Source of the DNA: Bacteroidales bacterium
Lineage (GTDB): Bacteria > Bacteroidota > Bacteroidia > Bacteroidales > UBA932
Direction of reading: 5' to 3'
Length of the DNA: 64,000 nt
NCBI GenBank assembly: GCA_017454265.1
Contig: JAFTDJ010000003.1
Coordinates: 1-64,000, forward strand
Shown here: positions 8,926-16,758 of the stretch, piece by piece
Layout: each line of letters opens with the position of its first letter
Position numbering within the stretch: the stretch's first letter is position 1
The notes under the pieces: model-generated
What the model was told of the DNA's origin: nothing
Seen by the model: only the letters and a program-made list of their open reading frames with translations
Database searches by the model: none
Position numbers and translations under genes: made by a program

Positions 8926-10269
8926 CTACAGTCTCCTTACGGCATTCTTGAATTTGGTCCCACGGTCTTCGTAATTCTGGAACAGGTCGAAACTGGCGCA
9001 GCAGGGGCTCAGCAGTACCACGTCACCGGGAGCGGCGAGCCTGCTGGATACCTGTACGGCTTCTTCTGCGCTCATCGTATCCACTATCCTGTCTTCTCCG
9101 ACTATATTTGCGAAAGCAGCGTGTATTTTGCTGTTGTCCACCCCGAGGCACACGATTGCGCGGACTTTCTGGCGTACCAGGTCGTTGAGAACGCTGTAGT
9201 CGTTGCCTTTGTCGGTGCCGCCAACTATCCAGACCACAGGCTTGGTCTGGCACTCAAGAGCGTACCAGGCGGAGTCGACGTTGGTGGCCTTGGAATCGTT
9301 GATGTACATTACGTCGCGTACGCTGAGGACTGGCTCGAGCCTGTGCTCGATGGGGGAGAAGCTCTTCAGCGAGTTGCGTATCACCTCGTCTTCTATCCCG
9401 GACGCCTTGGCGGCGAGGGCCGCGGCCATGGAATTGTATATGTTGTGACGTCCGCCAAGGGCGAGATCCTGGAGGTAAAGTTCACTCTCGTTCCGCTCAT
9501 ATCGCACAACGATGCGGCTTCCGTCCACCCACGCGCCCTCTTCGAAGTCCTTCTTCTCCTGTGAGAACGGGAGCATTTTGGCTTTGAGGACTATCTTGCT
9601 CAGGTGTTCCACCGTAATGGCGTCGTCGGAGTCGAAGATGAAGCAGTCCTCTGGGCGAAGGTTGCGGACAATCTTGAACTTGGCCCTTACGTAGTTCTCC
9701 ATCTTGTGGTCGTAGCGGTCCAGATGGTCCGGAGTGATATTGGTAATCACGGCTATGTCGGGACGGAAATCGTAAGTGTCGTCCAACTGGAAACTGCTGA
9801 TTTCCAATACATAGTAATCGTGCTTCTCGGTTGCTACCTGGAGGGCGTAACTCTTGCCGATGTTGCCTCCGAGTCCAACGTTGAGGCCGGCTTCCTTGAG
9901 CAGGTAGTGAATCAGCGAGGTCGTGGTCGTCTTGCCGTTGGACCCCGTAATGCATATTTTCTTGGCGCTGTCGTAGCGGGCGGCGAATTCTATTTCGGAC
10001 ACAATGCGTGTGCCTTGCCCGGCGAGCGCGCGCACCATCGGCGCCGTTGACGGGATTCCCGGGCTCTTTACCACCTCGTCGGCGTTTAGTATGAGCTCCG
10101 GGGTATGGCCCCCCTGCTCGAAGGGAATCTCCCATTCGCGCAGAGTCTTCAAGTAGTCTTCCTTGATGACTCCGTTGTCGGACAGGAAGACGTCGAATCC
10201 TTTAACTTTTGCGAGCACTGCGGCTCCTATGCCGCTTTCAGCTCCTCCCAATACCACTAGTCTAGACAT
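8926..10269 (-). CDS. murD: UDP-N-acetylmuramoylalanine--D-glutamate ligase MurD
   Basis: MurD adds D-glutamate to UDP-MurNAc-L-Ala in the cytoplasm. The 447-residue protein has an N-terminal nucleotide-binding fold (VVLGGAESGIGAA), the Mur ligase ATP loop ITGSNGKTTTT near residue 110, and the C-terminal segment LLSPCCASFDLF that is characteristic of MurD. Length matches the family. It lies four bases downstream of mraY and one base upstream of ftsW. Confidence 0.95.
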   Translation of the reverse strand: MSRLVVLGGAESGIGAAVLAKVKGFDVFLSDNGVIKEDYLKTLREWEIPFEQGGHTPELILNADEVVKSPGIPSTAPMVRALAGQGTRIVSEIEFAARYDSAKKICITGSNGKTTTTSLIHYLLKEAGLNVGLGGNIGKSYALQVATEKHDYYVLEISSFQLDDTYDFRPDIAVITNITPDHLDRYDHKMENYVRAKFKIVRNLRPEDCFIFDSDDAITVEHLSKIVLKAKMLPFSQEKKDFEEGAWVDGSRIVVRYERNESELYLQDLALGGRHNIYNSMAAALAAKASGIEDEVIRNSLKSFSPIEHRLEPVLSVRDVMYINDSKATNVDSAWYALECQTKPVVWIVGGTDKGNDYSVLNDLVRQKVRAIVCLGVDNSKIHAAFANIVGEDRIVDTMSAEEAVQVSSRLAAPGDVVLLSPCCASFDLFQNYEDRGTKFKNAVRRL

Positions 10270-10273
10270 ATCT

Positions 10274-11431
10274 CTATCTTATCTTCAACACGGCCAGAGT
10301 GGATACGGCCAGTATTATTCCTATTATCCAGAAGCGCGTTACTATACGCGGCTCGGGGACGCCTTGTTTCTGGTAATGATGGTGGAGCGGTGCCATCAGG
10401 AAGACCCTGCGGCCCTCTCCGTACTTTTTCTTCGTTCTCTTGAAATGGGTCCTCTGGATGATTACGGAGAGGCTCTCCATGAGGAATATTCCACAGAGCA
10501 GCGGAAGAATGAGTTCCTTGCGGATGAGCACGGCGCTCACGCCGATTATGCCGCCTATGGTGAGACTGCCGGAGTCTCCCATGAATACCTGGGCGGGGAA
10601 GGTATTGTACCACAGGAAGCCTATGAGAGCGCCTACGAAGGCGGCCATGAAAATGGCGACCTCGCCGGAGCCCGGTATATACATAATGTTCAGGTACCTG
10701 GCATCTATGACGTCACCGCTCAGCCAGGCCATTACACCTATTACCACTCCCACTATTGCAGATGTTCCGCTGGCCAGTCCGTCCATTCCGTCCGTGAGGT
10801 TTGTGCCGTTTGAGCAGGCGAGAATCACAAAAATAATCATCAGCATATAGATGCCCCAGGAGCAGTACACACCCAGCTGTCCGCTGAAGGGAGAGAGCCA
10901 GGAATAGTCAAACTCGTGGGCCTTGATGAAGGGGATGGTGGTCACCAGCTTGTCTGTTGGGATATCCGGGCTGATACATACGGTAAGCGCCACTACCAGG
11001 CCGAGACCGAACTGCAACACGAGCTTGCCCTTTTCGCTCATGCCTTCCTTATTGTGCTTGAAGACCTTGATGTAGTCATCGGCGAAGCCTATGCCTCCGC
11101 ACCATAAGGTTGTGATTATGAGCAGGATGGTATAAATGCTATCCAGCCTGCATACAAGCAGGGCGGAGCCGAGCAGCGCAACTATTATGATAATGCCTCC
11201 CATAGTAGGCGTACCTTTCTTCTGCATCTGGCCTTCCAGACCAAGGTCGCGTATCGTTTCGCCGATCTGGTGCTTTTGCAGGGCGCGGATAATCTTGCCC
11301 CCTGCGAAGAAAGCGATAATCATACTTATGACCGCCGCCAGCATTGCCCTGAATGAAAGGTAATGCATCAGTCCCATTCCGGGAAAGTCTATTCCTAGGC
11401 TTTGAAGCCAGTCTGTCAGATGGTAGAGCAT
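10274..11431 (-). CDS. mraY: Phospho-N-acetylmuramoyl-pentapeptide transferase MraY
   Basis: MraY transfers phospho-MurNAc-pentapeptide to undecaprenyl phosphate, giving lipid I. The 385-residue protein has about ten membrane segments, the GTPTMGG motif in its first third, the catalytic-type aspartates FADDYIKV near residue 117, and the segment NLTDGMDGLASG. These are all diagnostic. Its start overlaps murE by 16 bases, and it ends four bases before murD. murF, which makes its substrate, is not in this window and must be elsewhere. Confidence 0.96.
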   Translation of the reverse strand: MLYHLTDWLQSLGIDFPGMGLMHYLSFRAMLAAVISMIIAFFAGGKIIRALQKHQIGETIRDLGLEGQMQKKGTPTMGGIIIIVALLGSALLVCRLDSIYTILLIITTLWCGGIGFADDYIKVFKHNKEGMSEKGKLVLQFGLGLVVALTVCISPDIPTDKLVTTIPFIKAHEFDYSWLSPFSGQLGVYCSWGIYMLMIIFVILACSNGTNLTDGMDGLASGTSAIVGVVIGVMAWLSGDVIDARYLNIMYIPGSGEVAIFMAAFVGALIGFLWYNTFPAQVFMGDSGSLTIGGIIGVSAVLIRKELILPLLCGIFLMESLSVIIQRTHFKRTKKKYGEGRRVFLMAPLHHHYQKQGVPEPRIVTRFWIIGIILAVSTLAVLKIR

Positions 11432-12918
11432 TGCTTGAATATCTCTGTTACTATTTCTTTTTCGTCAAAATGCCTTTTCTCGGTGCCGATAATCTGGTAT
11501 GTCTCGTGCCCCTTGCCCGCAAGCAGTACCGTGCTGCCGTCCGGAGAGAGCATAAGCGCGGTCCGTATGGCTTCCTTGCGGTCGGCAATGAATACAGCCT
11601 TTGCCAGTCCGGACGGAGAGAAGCCGGCGCGTATGTCTTCCAGTATGTCTTCCGTCTTTTCCGTACGGGAGTTGTCCGAGGTTACGAAGATGCGGTCCGC
11701 CCATTTTTCTGCTACGGCGGCCATCTCGGGCCTCTTGGTCCTGTCCCTGTCGCCTCCGCACCCGAACAGGCATGCCAGATGCTTCCCAGGAGCGACTTCC
11801 TTCAAGGTCTTGAGCACGTTTTCCATTGCATCCGGAGTGTGGGCGTAGTCTATCACTGCGCAGAGACCGCGGGGCCCGTGAAGCGTCTCCAGCCTGCCCG
11901 GAGCCGACTCCAGGCGGGACAGGGCTATGAGCGTTTCGTTCTTGTCTGCTCCAAGTTCAATCGCTGCGGAGTAGATGGCGAGCAGGTTGTATGCATTGTG
12001 TCCGCCGATAAGGCGGGTCCAGACCTCGGAACCGTCTATCCTGAGCAGCATCCCTTCGAAGCTCTGCTCAAGTATCCGGCAGCTGTGGTCGGCAACGCCG
12101 CGGCAGGAATAGCTTACCTTGCGCGCAGAAGTATTCTGCAGCATCACCTCTCCGTGCTTGTCGTCCGCATTGGTTATGGCTACAGCGCTTGCCCTCAGAT
12201 TGTCGAAGAACAGTTTCTTGCAACGCAGATACTCTGCAAAGGTCCCGTGATAATCCAGATGGTCGTGCGTAAGATTGGAGAAGATTCCCACTGCGAACTC
12301 AAGTCCCGTGACCCTGTCTTGCTCTACTCCTATGGAACTGACTTCCATAAAGCAGTAGTCGCAACCCTCGTCCACCATTTGAGCAAGCAACGAGTTGACT
12401 GTGACGGGGTCTGAAGTGGTATTTGCGGTTTCCAGCCGCCTGGGCCCAACGTAGTTGGCTATCGTAGAGAGCAGTCCGCATTCGTATCCGAGGCTCCGGA
12501 ACAGACGGTACAGCAGCGTCACGGTGGTGGTTTTGCCGTTTGTGCCGGTGATGCCGACCAGCTTGAGCTTGCCGCTGGGATGACCGTAGAAGGCGTCTGC
12601 CGCCATAGCTACAGCCTTGCGGGAGTTCTCCACGTTGATTAAAGTGACTTTTTTTGCGCAGCAGCTCTCGAGGACGTCTGCCGCGCCCTCCGTGTCATCC
12701 TGGGCGGAGCGAAGGATCTCGAACATCACCGCAGCGGCGCCGTTCTCCACGGCCTTCCCGATATACTTCCGTCCGTCGTTGCCGCAGCCGTTCACGGCGA
12801 TGAACAGGCTGCCGGGCACCACTTTCCGGGAATCGTTGGTTACGGAAGTGATTTCTATGTCGGTGGGGCCGCTGATTGCGTTTGTACCACAGTTCTTTAT
12901 GATTTCTGACAGTTTCAT
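11416..12918 (-). CDS. murE: UDP-MurNAc-tripeptide ligase MurE
   Basis: MurE adds the third stem-peptide residue to UDP-MurNAc-L-Ala-D-Glu. The ATP loop GITGTNGKTTTV lies near residue 123. The substrate-selecting motif reads DNSRTE; meso-diaminopimelate enzymes have DNPR at this place, so the retained Asn and Arg suggest DAP specificity despite Pro to Ser. The open frame extends upstream to 13188, but those 90 residues are an out-of-frame reading of ftsI. I start at the ATG ending at 12918, which overlaps the ftsI stop (ATGA) and gives 500 residues, normal for the family. Confidence 0.94.
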   Translation of the reverse strand: MKLSEIIKNCGTNAISGPTDIEITSVTNDSRKVVPGSLFIAVNGCGNDGRKYIGKAVENGAAAVMFEILRSAQDDTEGAADVLESCCAKKVTLINVENSRKAVAMAADAFYGHPSGKLKLVGITGTNGKTTTVTLLYRLFRSLGYECGLLSTIANYVGPRRLETANTTSDPVTVNSLLAQMVDEGCDYCFMEVSSIGVEQDRVTGLEFAVGIFSNLTHDHLDYHGTFAEYLRCKKLFFDNLRASAVAITNADDKHGEVMLQNTSARKVSYSCRGVADHSCRILEQSFEGMLLRIDGSEVWTRLIGGHNAYNLLAIYSAAIELGADKNETLIALSRLESAPGRLETLHGPRGLCAVIDYAHTPDAMENVLKTLKEVAPGKHLACLFGCGGDRDRTKRPEMAAVAEKWADRIFVTSDNSRTEKTEDILEDIRAGFSPSGLAKAVFIADRKEAIRTALMLSPDGSTVLLAGKGHETYQIIGTEKRHFDEKEIVTEIFKQCSTI

Positions 12919-14798
12919 TTTGCTGCGCATAATGTAGGCCTGAAGCAGGGGTCTATATTGTATATCTCGTTTACAAGGTTCTTTATTGCCCTGGCAGGAA
13001 TGCCTCCTCCCTGGAACTGTTTTGATGTAGGGCGGCTGAACACGGTGCAGATCACGCTGTAGTGGGGGTCTTCCGCCGGGAAGAACCCGACGAAAGTGCC
13101 CTGGTACTTGCGCCTGCCCATTTCGTCGCGGTATGAGCCGCCGCTGTAGGTGCCAAAAGAAGTTCCGGTTTTGCCGGCAACGGTACACTTGGCATCCTTG
13201 AGCCTTCTCGCCGTACCTTCTTCCGTAACCGCCCTGAGCGCCCTTGTGATGGTGTCTGCCACAGCTTTGCTGCAGATGGAAGACATCAGCGCGGGGCCGC
13301 GTTTCTCCTTTACGTTTCCGTTCAGTTCTATGTCTTCTACCAGATAGGGCTTCATCATCTTGCCTTTGTTGGCGATTGCGTTATAGAAGCAGAGTATATG
13401 CATGGGGGTCTCGCGGGTGCCGTATCCGTAACCCATGACGGCAAGGTCGCTGAGGCTCCAGTAGCGGTTCTTGTCTTTGGGTGAGGGAATAGTGGGCGAT
13501 GCGAGACCGTCCAGGTCGAAGTCGAATGCCTCTCCCAGTTTGTAGCTGTGAATGTTTTCTATGAAGCGCATGGGCTTCTTTGCGTAATTGGATACAGCCA
13601 GTGTGCCGAATACGTAATTGGATGAGATGCGGAAGCCGTCGATGATGGAAATCTCGTTGGTGTGATGCATTCGTTCGTGGTCCAGCATATGAACATCCTG
13701 AGGAATGCCCTTGACTCCTTTTATGACCCCATGCCCCGTAGGAATGGTCTCGTCCAGACTCTTGATATACCCGTCGGAAAGCACCTGCATCAAGGTCACG
13801 GTCTTGAAAACTGAGCCCGGTTCGATCGATCTGCCTATCGCCAGGTTGCTCACTTCTTCAAAATCCGCATCGGCGCCGTCGCGATACAGATTCACCATTG
13901 CGCGAATGGCTCCGGTAGAACTTTCCATAAGCACAAGGCATGCACCTTCCAGGTCTGTTTCCTCGTGTATCTCATTGTACAGCGACCTCCAGGCTATGTC
14001 CTGATAGTCGATATTGATGGTGGTGCGGATGTCTTTTCCGTCTTCGGGGAGAGTCTTGGTGCTGTCGTTGTCCAGCACGCGGCCGTAATCTGTGACCTTC
14101 AGCCACTCCTTGCCTTCCCTCCCGTGGAGTACGTAGTCGAACTTGCCCTCCAGGCCCACGTGGGTGTTGCCGACTTCCGAGCGGTTGTTGCGTACGAATC
14201 CGATGGTGCGGCGCGCAAGCTTCCCGTAAGGGTAAATGCGTATGTTCTGCTGCTCGGCTATGAGCCCGCCCTTGTACTTTCCCTCGTTGAACAGGGGGAA
14301 TTTGCAGACGCGGTTATAGACGTTCCTGTCTACGGGCTTGCCGAGGCGCAGGTATTTCTTGCCGTTTGCACGTCCGTTGCGGATAAGTTTCCAATATTCG
14401 TCCGCGCTCTTCTCAGGGAACACTTTGGCGAGCTCTACGCTCAGCTCCTTTGCCTTCCGCAGCCATTCTTCTTCCTTTTTCGCGCCCTCTTCCTTGTCTT
14501 TGCGGAATTCGTCGCGGCGAACGGTGCAGTCCATGGCAATCTGGTATGTGGGGCAGGACATGGCGAGCAAGCGGCCCTCGCAGTCGATGATGTTGCCGCG
14601 AACCGGCTCTATGGAGCGCGCGCGGCTCCTGGGAGTAAGGGCGGTCTCGATCTTGGGGTTGGGCTTGAAGAACAGCTGAATCCCCACGATCTTTGCGAAC
14701 AGCAGCACCGATGCGAGCAGCAGCAGCACATAGACCACATACATCACGACTCCGATGCGGTCTCTGTTCTTTGTTATTTTGCTCGTATCCACTTCCAT
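12915..14798 (-). CDS. ftsI: Septal class B penicillin-binding protein FtsI (PBP3)
   Basis: FtsI is the monofunctional transpeptidase that crosslinks septal peptidoglycan with FtsW. The 627-residue protein has one N-terminal membrane anchor (about residues 14-35), a PBP dimerisation domain, and the three active-site motifs: SVFK (in IEPGSVFKT), SSN (in FRISSNYVF) and KTG (in VAGKTGTSF). It ends soon after the transpeptidase domain, and I see no C-terminal PASTA domain, which is often present in Bacteroidota homologues. It is flanked by the FtsL-like gene and murE, as expected. Confidence 0.94.
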   Translation of the reverse strand: MEVDTSKITKNRDRIGVVMYVVYVLLLLASVLLFAKIVGIQLFFKPNPKIETALTPRSRARSIEPVRGNIIDCEGRLLAMSCPTYQIAMDCTVRRDEFRKDKEEGAKKEEEWLRKAKELSVELAKVFPEKSADEYWKLIRNGRANGKKYLRLGKPVDRNVYNRVCKFPLFNEGKYKGGLIAEQQNIRIYPYGKLARRTIGFVRNNRSEVGNTHVGLEGKFDYVLHGREGKEWLKVTDYGRVLDNDSTKTLPEDGKDIRTTINIDYQDIAWRSLYNEIHEETDLEGACLVLMESSTGAIRAMVNLYRDGADADFEEVSNLAIGRSIEPGSVFKTVTLMQVLSDGYIKSLDETIPTGHGVIKGVKGIPQDVHMLDHERMHHTNEISIIDGFRISSNYVFGTLAVSNYAKKPMRFIENIHSYKLGEAFDFDLDGLASPTIPSPKDKNRYWSLSDLAVMGYGYGTRETPMHILCFYNAIANKGKMMKPYLVEDIELNGNVKEKRGPALMSSICSKAVADTITRALRAVTEEGTARRLKDAKCTVAGKTGTSFGTYSGGSYRDEMGRRKYQGTFVGFFPAEDPHYSVICTVFSRPTSKQFQGGGIPARAIKNLVNEIYNIDPCFRPTLCAAK

Positions 14799-14802
14799 TG
14801 TG

Positions 14803-15153
14803 TTACTTCTTCAATACGGTTGCAGGTTCCTTGGGTTCGGTAACCTTTGAGCCCATGGTTTCCAGCATCTTGTTTACCGACGAACGGCGGCTTATGCTTA
14901 CCGCGTCAAAGGTTTTTTGCGTGTGTACTATTTCAAGTTCGTGCAGTATGCTCTTGTTGCGCTCCACCTTGTTCATTGTGCTCTCTATCATAAGAGAGAT
15001 CCAGATAATCATTGCAAACAGAAAGAAGGTGTAAACGATATGGATGAAGTACCTTCCTACGTTGAGGCGCAGGAGGAACTCGCCTTTGAGAATGGCCTTG
15101 AAGCTGTTGCTGAGCCATCTTCCTATGTCCTGTACTTTCCAGGTCTTGTCCAT
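14803..15153 (-). CDS. ftsL: FtsL-like divisome protein
   Basis: This is a 116-residue single-pass membrane protein. A basic N-terminal cytoplasmic part of about 35 residues leads to a hydrophobic segment (roughly residues 36-57). A short extracytoplasmic part with heptad-like spacing follows and could form a coiled coil. FtsL proteins are poorly conserved, so the assignment rests on size, topology and its exact position between rsmH and ftsI, where ftsL lies in most dcw clusters. It is one base from rsmH and four from ftsI. FtsL would bridge FtsQ and FtsI/FtsW. Confidence 0.78.
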   Translation of the reverse strand: MDKTWKVQDIGRWLSNSFKAILKGEFLLRLNVGRYFIHIVYTFFLFAMIIWISLMIESTMNKVERNKSILHELEIVHTQKTFDAVSISRRSSVNKMLETMGSKVTEPKEPATVLKK

Positions 15154-15154
15154 A

Positions 15155-16057
15155 TCAAATCTTTTCAGCTATCCGCAATTTGGCGCTGCGTGCACGCGTG
15201 TTGTTCTCTATTTCTTTTTCTTCCGGCAGTATGGGTTTGCGGTTCACCGCCCTCAGAGGAGCGCTGCTGCGGCCGTAAACGTCTTTAGTCCCGGTGCCGT
15301 CTGCTGCTCCGCTGCGAATAAAATTCTTTACCATCCGGTCTTCCAATGAGTGGTAGGTGATTACAGCCAGCCGCCCTCCGGAGCGCAGCGATTTGGCGGC
15401 ACCACCCAGGAACTTTTCCAGGGAGCGCATCTCATCGTTCACCTCTATTCTCAAGGCCTGATAAACCTTGGCCAGATATTTATGCTCGGCGAAAGAAGGC
15501 AGGGCTCCCGCAATAGCTTTGTCGAGGTCGCCGGTGGAGAGGATCTGCGCCCGTGAGCGTGCGGTAACGATGAGTTCCGCCAGCTTCCGGGCGTTTTCCA
15601 CCTCACCGTAGATTCTGAAGATCCTTTCCAATTCTTCTTGCGTATAAGAATTGACAATGTCAGAGGCGGTTTTAACGCCCTGCACATTCATTCGCATATC
15701 GAGGGGGCCGTCGAAGCGGAAAGAGAAGCCTCTGTCTGCGGTGTCGAACTGGTGCGAACTTACGCCGAGGTCGGCAAGAATTCCGTCCAGTCCGTCTGGC
15801 GCCTCGATTAGAGCATAATTGTGTATAAATCTGAAATTATTGTGTATCAGCTTGATACGTCTATCGTCGGGTAAATTGGCGGCCGCGTCTGCGTCGCGGT
15901 CAAAGGCAATCAGGCGCCCTTTGGAAGACAGGCGGGAGAGTATGCCGAGGGAATGCCCGCCTCCGCCGAAAGTGGCATCTGCATATATCCCGTCCGGATT
16001 CAGGACGAGAGCGTCAATGCTTTGGGAAAGTAAAACAGGGTTGTGATATTCGCTCAT
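15155..16057 (-). CDS. rsmH: 16S rRNA (cytosine1402-N4)-methyltransferase RsmH
   Basis: RsmH (formerly MraW) methylates N4 of C1402 in the 16S rRNA P-site region using S-adenosylmethionine. The 300-residue protein starts with EYHNPVLL, contains the SAM-binding loop DATFGGGGHS (about residues 27-36), and has the family segments LADLGVSSHQFD and ITYHSLEDRMVK. It is the second gene of the dcw cluster, 12 bases after mraZ, which is its usual place. Confidence 0.96.
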   Translation of the reverse strand: MSEYHNPVLLSQSIDALVLNPDGIYADATFGGGGHSLGILSRLSSKGRLIAFDRDADAAANLPDDRRIKLIHNNFRFIHNYALIEAPDGLDGILADLGVSSHQFDTADRGFSFRFDGPLDMRMNVQGVKTASDIVNSYTQEELERIFRIYGEVENARKLAELIVTARSRAQILSTGDLDKAIAGALPSFAEHKYLAKVYQALRIEVNDEMRSLEKFLGGAAKSLRSGGRLAVITYHSLEDRMVKNFIRSGAADGTGTKDVYGRSSAPLRAVNRKPILPEEKEIENNTRARSAKLRIAEKI

Positions 16058-16069
16058 TGCCTCCTGCTC

Positions 16070-16519
16070 CTATTTTCTGGAGAGGCTCTTGGCAATTGAG
16101 ATGAAACTGTCGTTCGTGATGCGGGAGCTTTCGAATGTCTCCTTCGCCCAAACTTCCAATTTGAAACCAACGCCGAAGAATACCACTTCCTTGGTAATAC
16201 CTATTGCGTCAAGAAGTTCACGCGAGATGGAGATACGTCCCAGTTTGGAGTCGGGCTCAACAATGTCCACGTCCCTCATAAACTCACGCCAGAAGCTTAC
16301 GTGGTCGGGATTGAAGAAGTCCAGCCCTTCTTTGATTTTGTCTGTCTGCCTTGTCCACTCTTCGAAAGTGTACATCTCCAGACAGGAATCATAGATGCTT
16401 TTTTTGATAACAAACCTCATATCGCCACCCGACGGCATATCCCTGCGAATGGCGGCAGGGAGGACCAACCGTCCCTTGTCGTCCGTTCTGGCGGGATATT
16501 TTCCGTAAAAAGTGACCAT
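16070..16519 (-). CDS. mraZ: Transcriptional regulator/cell-division protein MraZ
   Basis: MraZ is an AbrB-fold DNA-binding protein that heads dcw clusters and represses its own promoter in studied bacteria. The 149-residue product starts MVTFYGKYPARTDDKGRLVL, the first SpoVT/AbrB-type half; the second half contains the segment around DSKLGRISISRELLDAIG. I choose the ATG ending at 16519; a TTG at 16543 would add eight basic residues and lies within the promoter box. Upstream lie a TAnnTTTG promoter and two GTGGAAAA repeats 30 bases apart that may be its operator. Confidence 0.92.
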   Translation of the reverse strand: MVTFYGKYPARTDDKGRLVLPAAIRRDMPSGGDMRFVIKKSIYDSCLEMYTFEEWTRQTDKIKEGLDFFNPDHVSFWREFMRDVDIVEPDSKLGRISISRELLDAIGITKEVVFFGVGFKLEVWAKETFESSRITNDSFISIAKSLSRK

Positions 16520-16540
16520 AATAATTCTTATACGCAGTCG

Positions 16541-16548
16541 CAAATATA
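16541..16548 (-). promoter_or_regulatory. Predicted promoter -7 box for the mraZ/dcw operon
   Basis: On the minus strand this reads TATATTTG, a full match to the Bacteroidota -7 consensus TAnnTTTG. It lies 21 bases before the mraZ ATG, so the transcript would have a leader of under 20 bases. No clear -33 TTTG is seen at the expected spacing. Confidence 0.55.
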
Positions 16549-16555
16549 AGAAATA

Positions 16556-16593
16556 TTTTCCACTTTTTTACATTTTGTTACAATTTTTTCCAC
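16556..16593 (-). promoter_or_regulatory. Possible MraZ operator: two GTGGAAAA repeats
   Basis: GTGGAAAA occurs twice on the minus strand (16556-16563 and 16586-16593), with starts exactly 30 bases apart, in an AT-rich stretch just upstream of the promoter box. MraZ proteins in other phyla bind short direct repeats containing GTGG- or TGGG-type cores. Assignment to MraZ is inference from position. Confidence 0.35.
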
Positions 16594-16644
16594 AGACTTA
16601 TCAACACCTTACCTTTCGGACGTGGCTGATTGAGACCGTTTTCT

Positions 16645-16708
16645 CATCTTGAGCTAAGTCGAAAGATCTCTCCGCCGCTGCTCAGGTGGTCCATCGGCTG
16701 GGCCACCT
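16645..16708. repeat. Degenerate intergenic repeat with 9-bp hairpin between rpoN and mraZ
   Basis: The plus strand has CATCTTGAGC-TAAGTCGAAAGATCTC (16645-16670). This resembles a widespread intergenic repeat of the type CTGAGCGAAGTCGAAGGATCT that I know from many bacterial genomes. Next to it is an inverted repeat, AGGTGGTCC (16684-16692) against GGGCCACCT (16700-16708), pairing over nine bases with one G-T pair and a seven-base loop. There is no T-tract, so it is not a standard terminator. The 239 bases between rpoN and mraZ hold this, the operator repeats and the promoter; I see no gene. Confidence 0.4.
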
Positions 16709-16758
16709 TAACAAAGGACGCCTAAAGAGGTATGTTCGAAGAAAAGTACGGGGCGCAG

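Noticed and set aside
12919-13188. N-terminal extension of MurE
   Set aside because: The 90 extra residues are an out-of-frame reading of the end of ftsI; the overlap-type ATG at 12918 fits the family.
16598-16606. TTATCAACA as a DnaA box and the AT-rich mraZ upstream region as a replication origin
   Set aside because: One mismatch to TTATNCACA, no cluster of boxes, and no dnaA, dnaN or gidA nearby.
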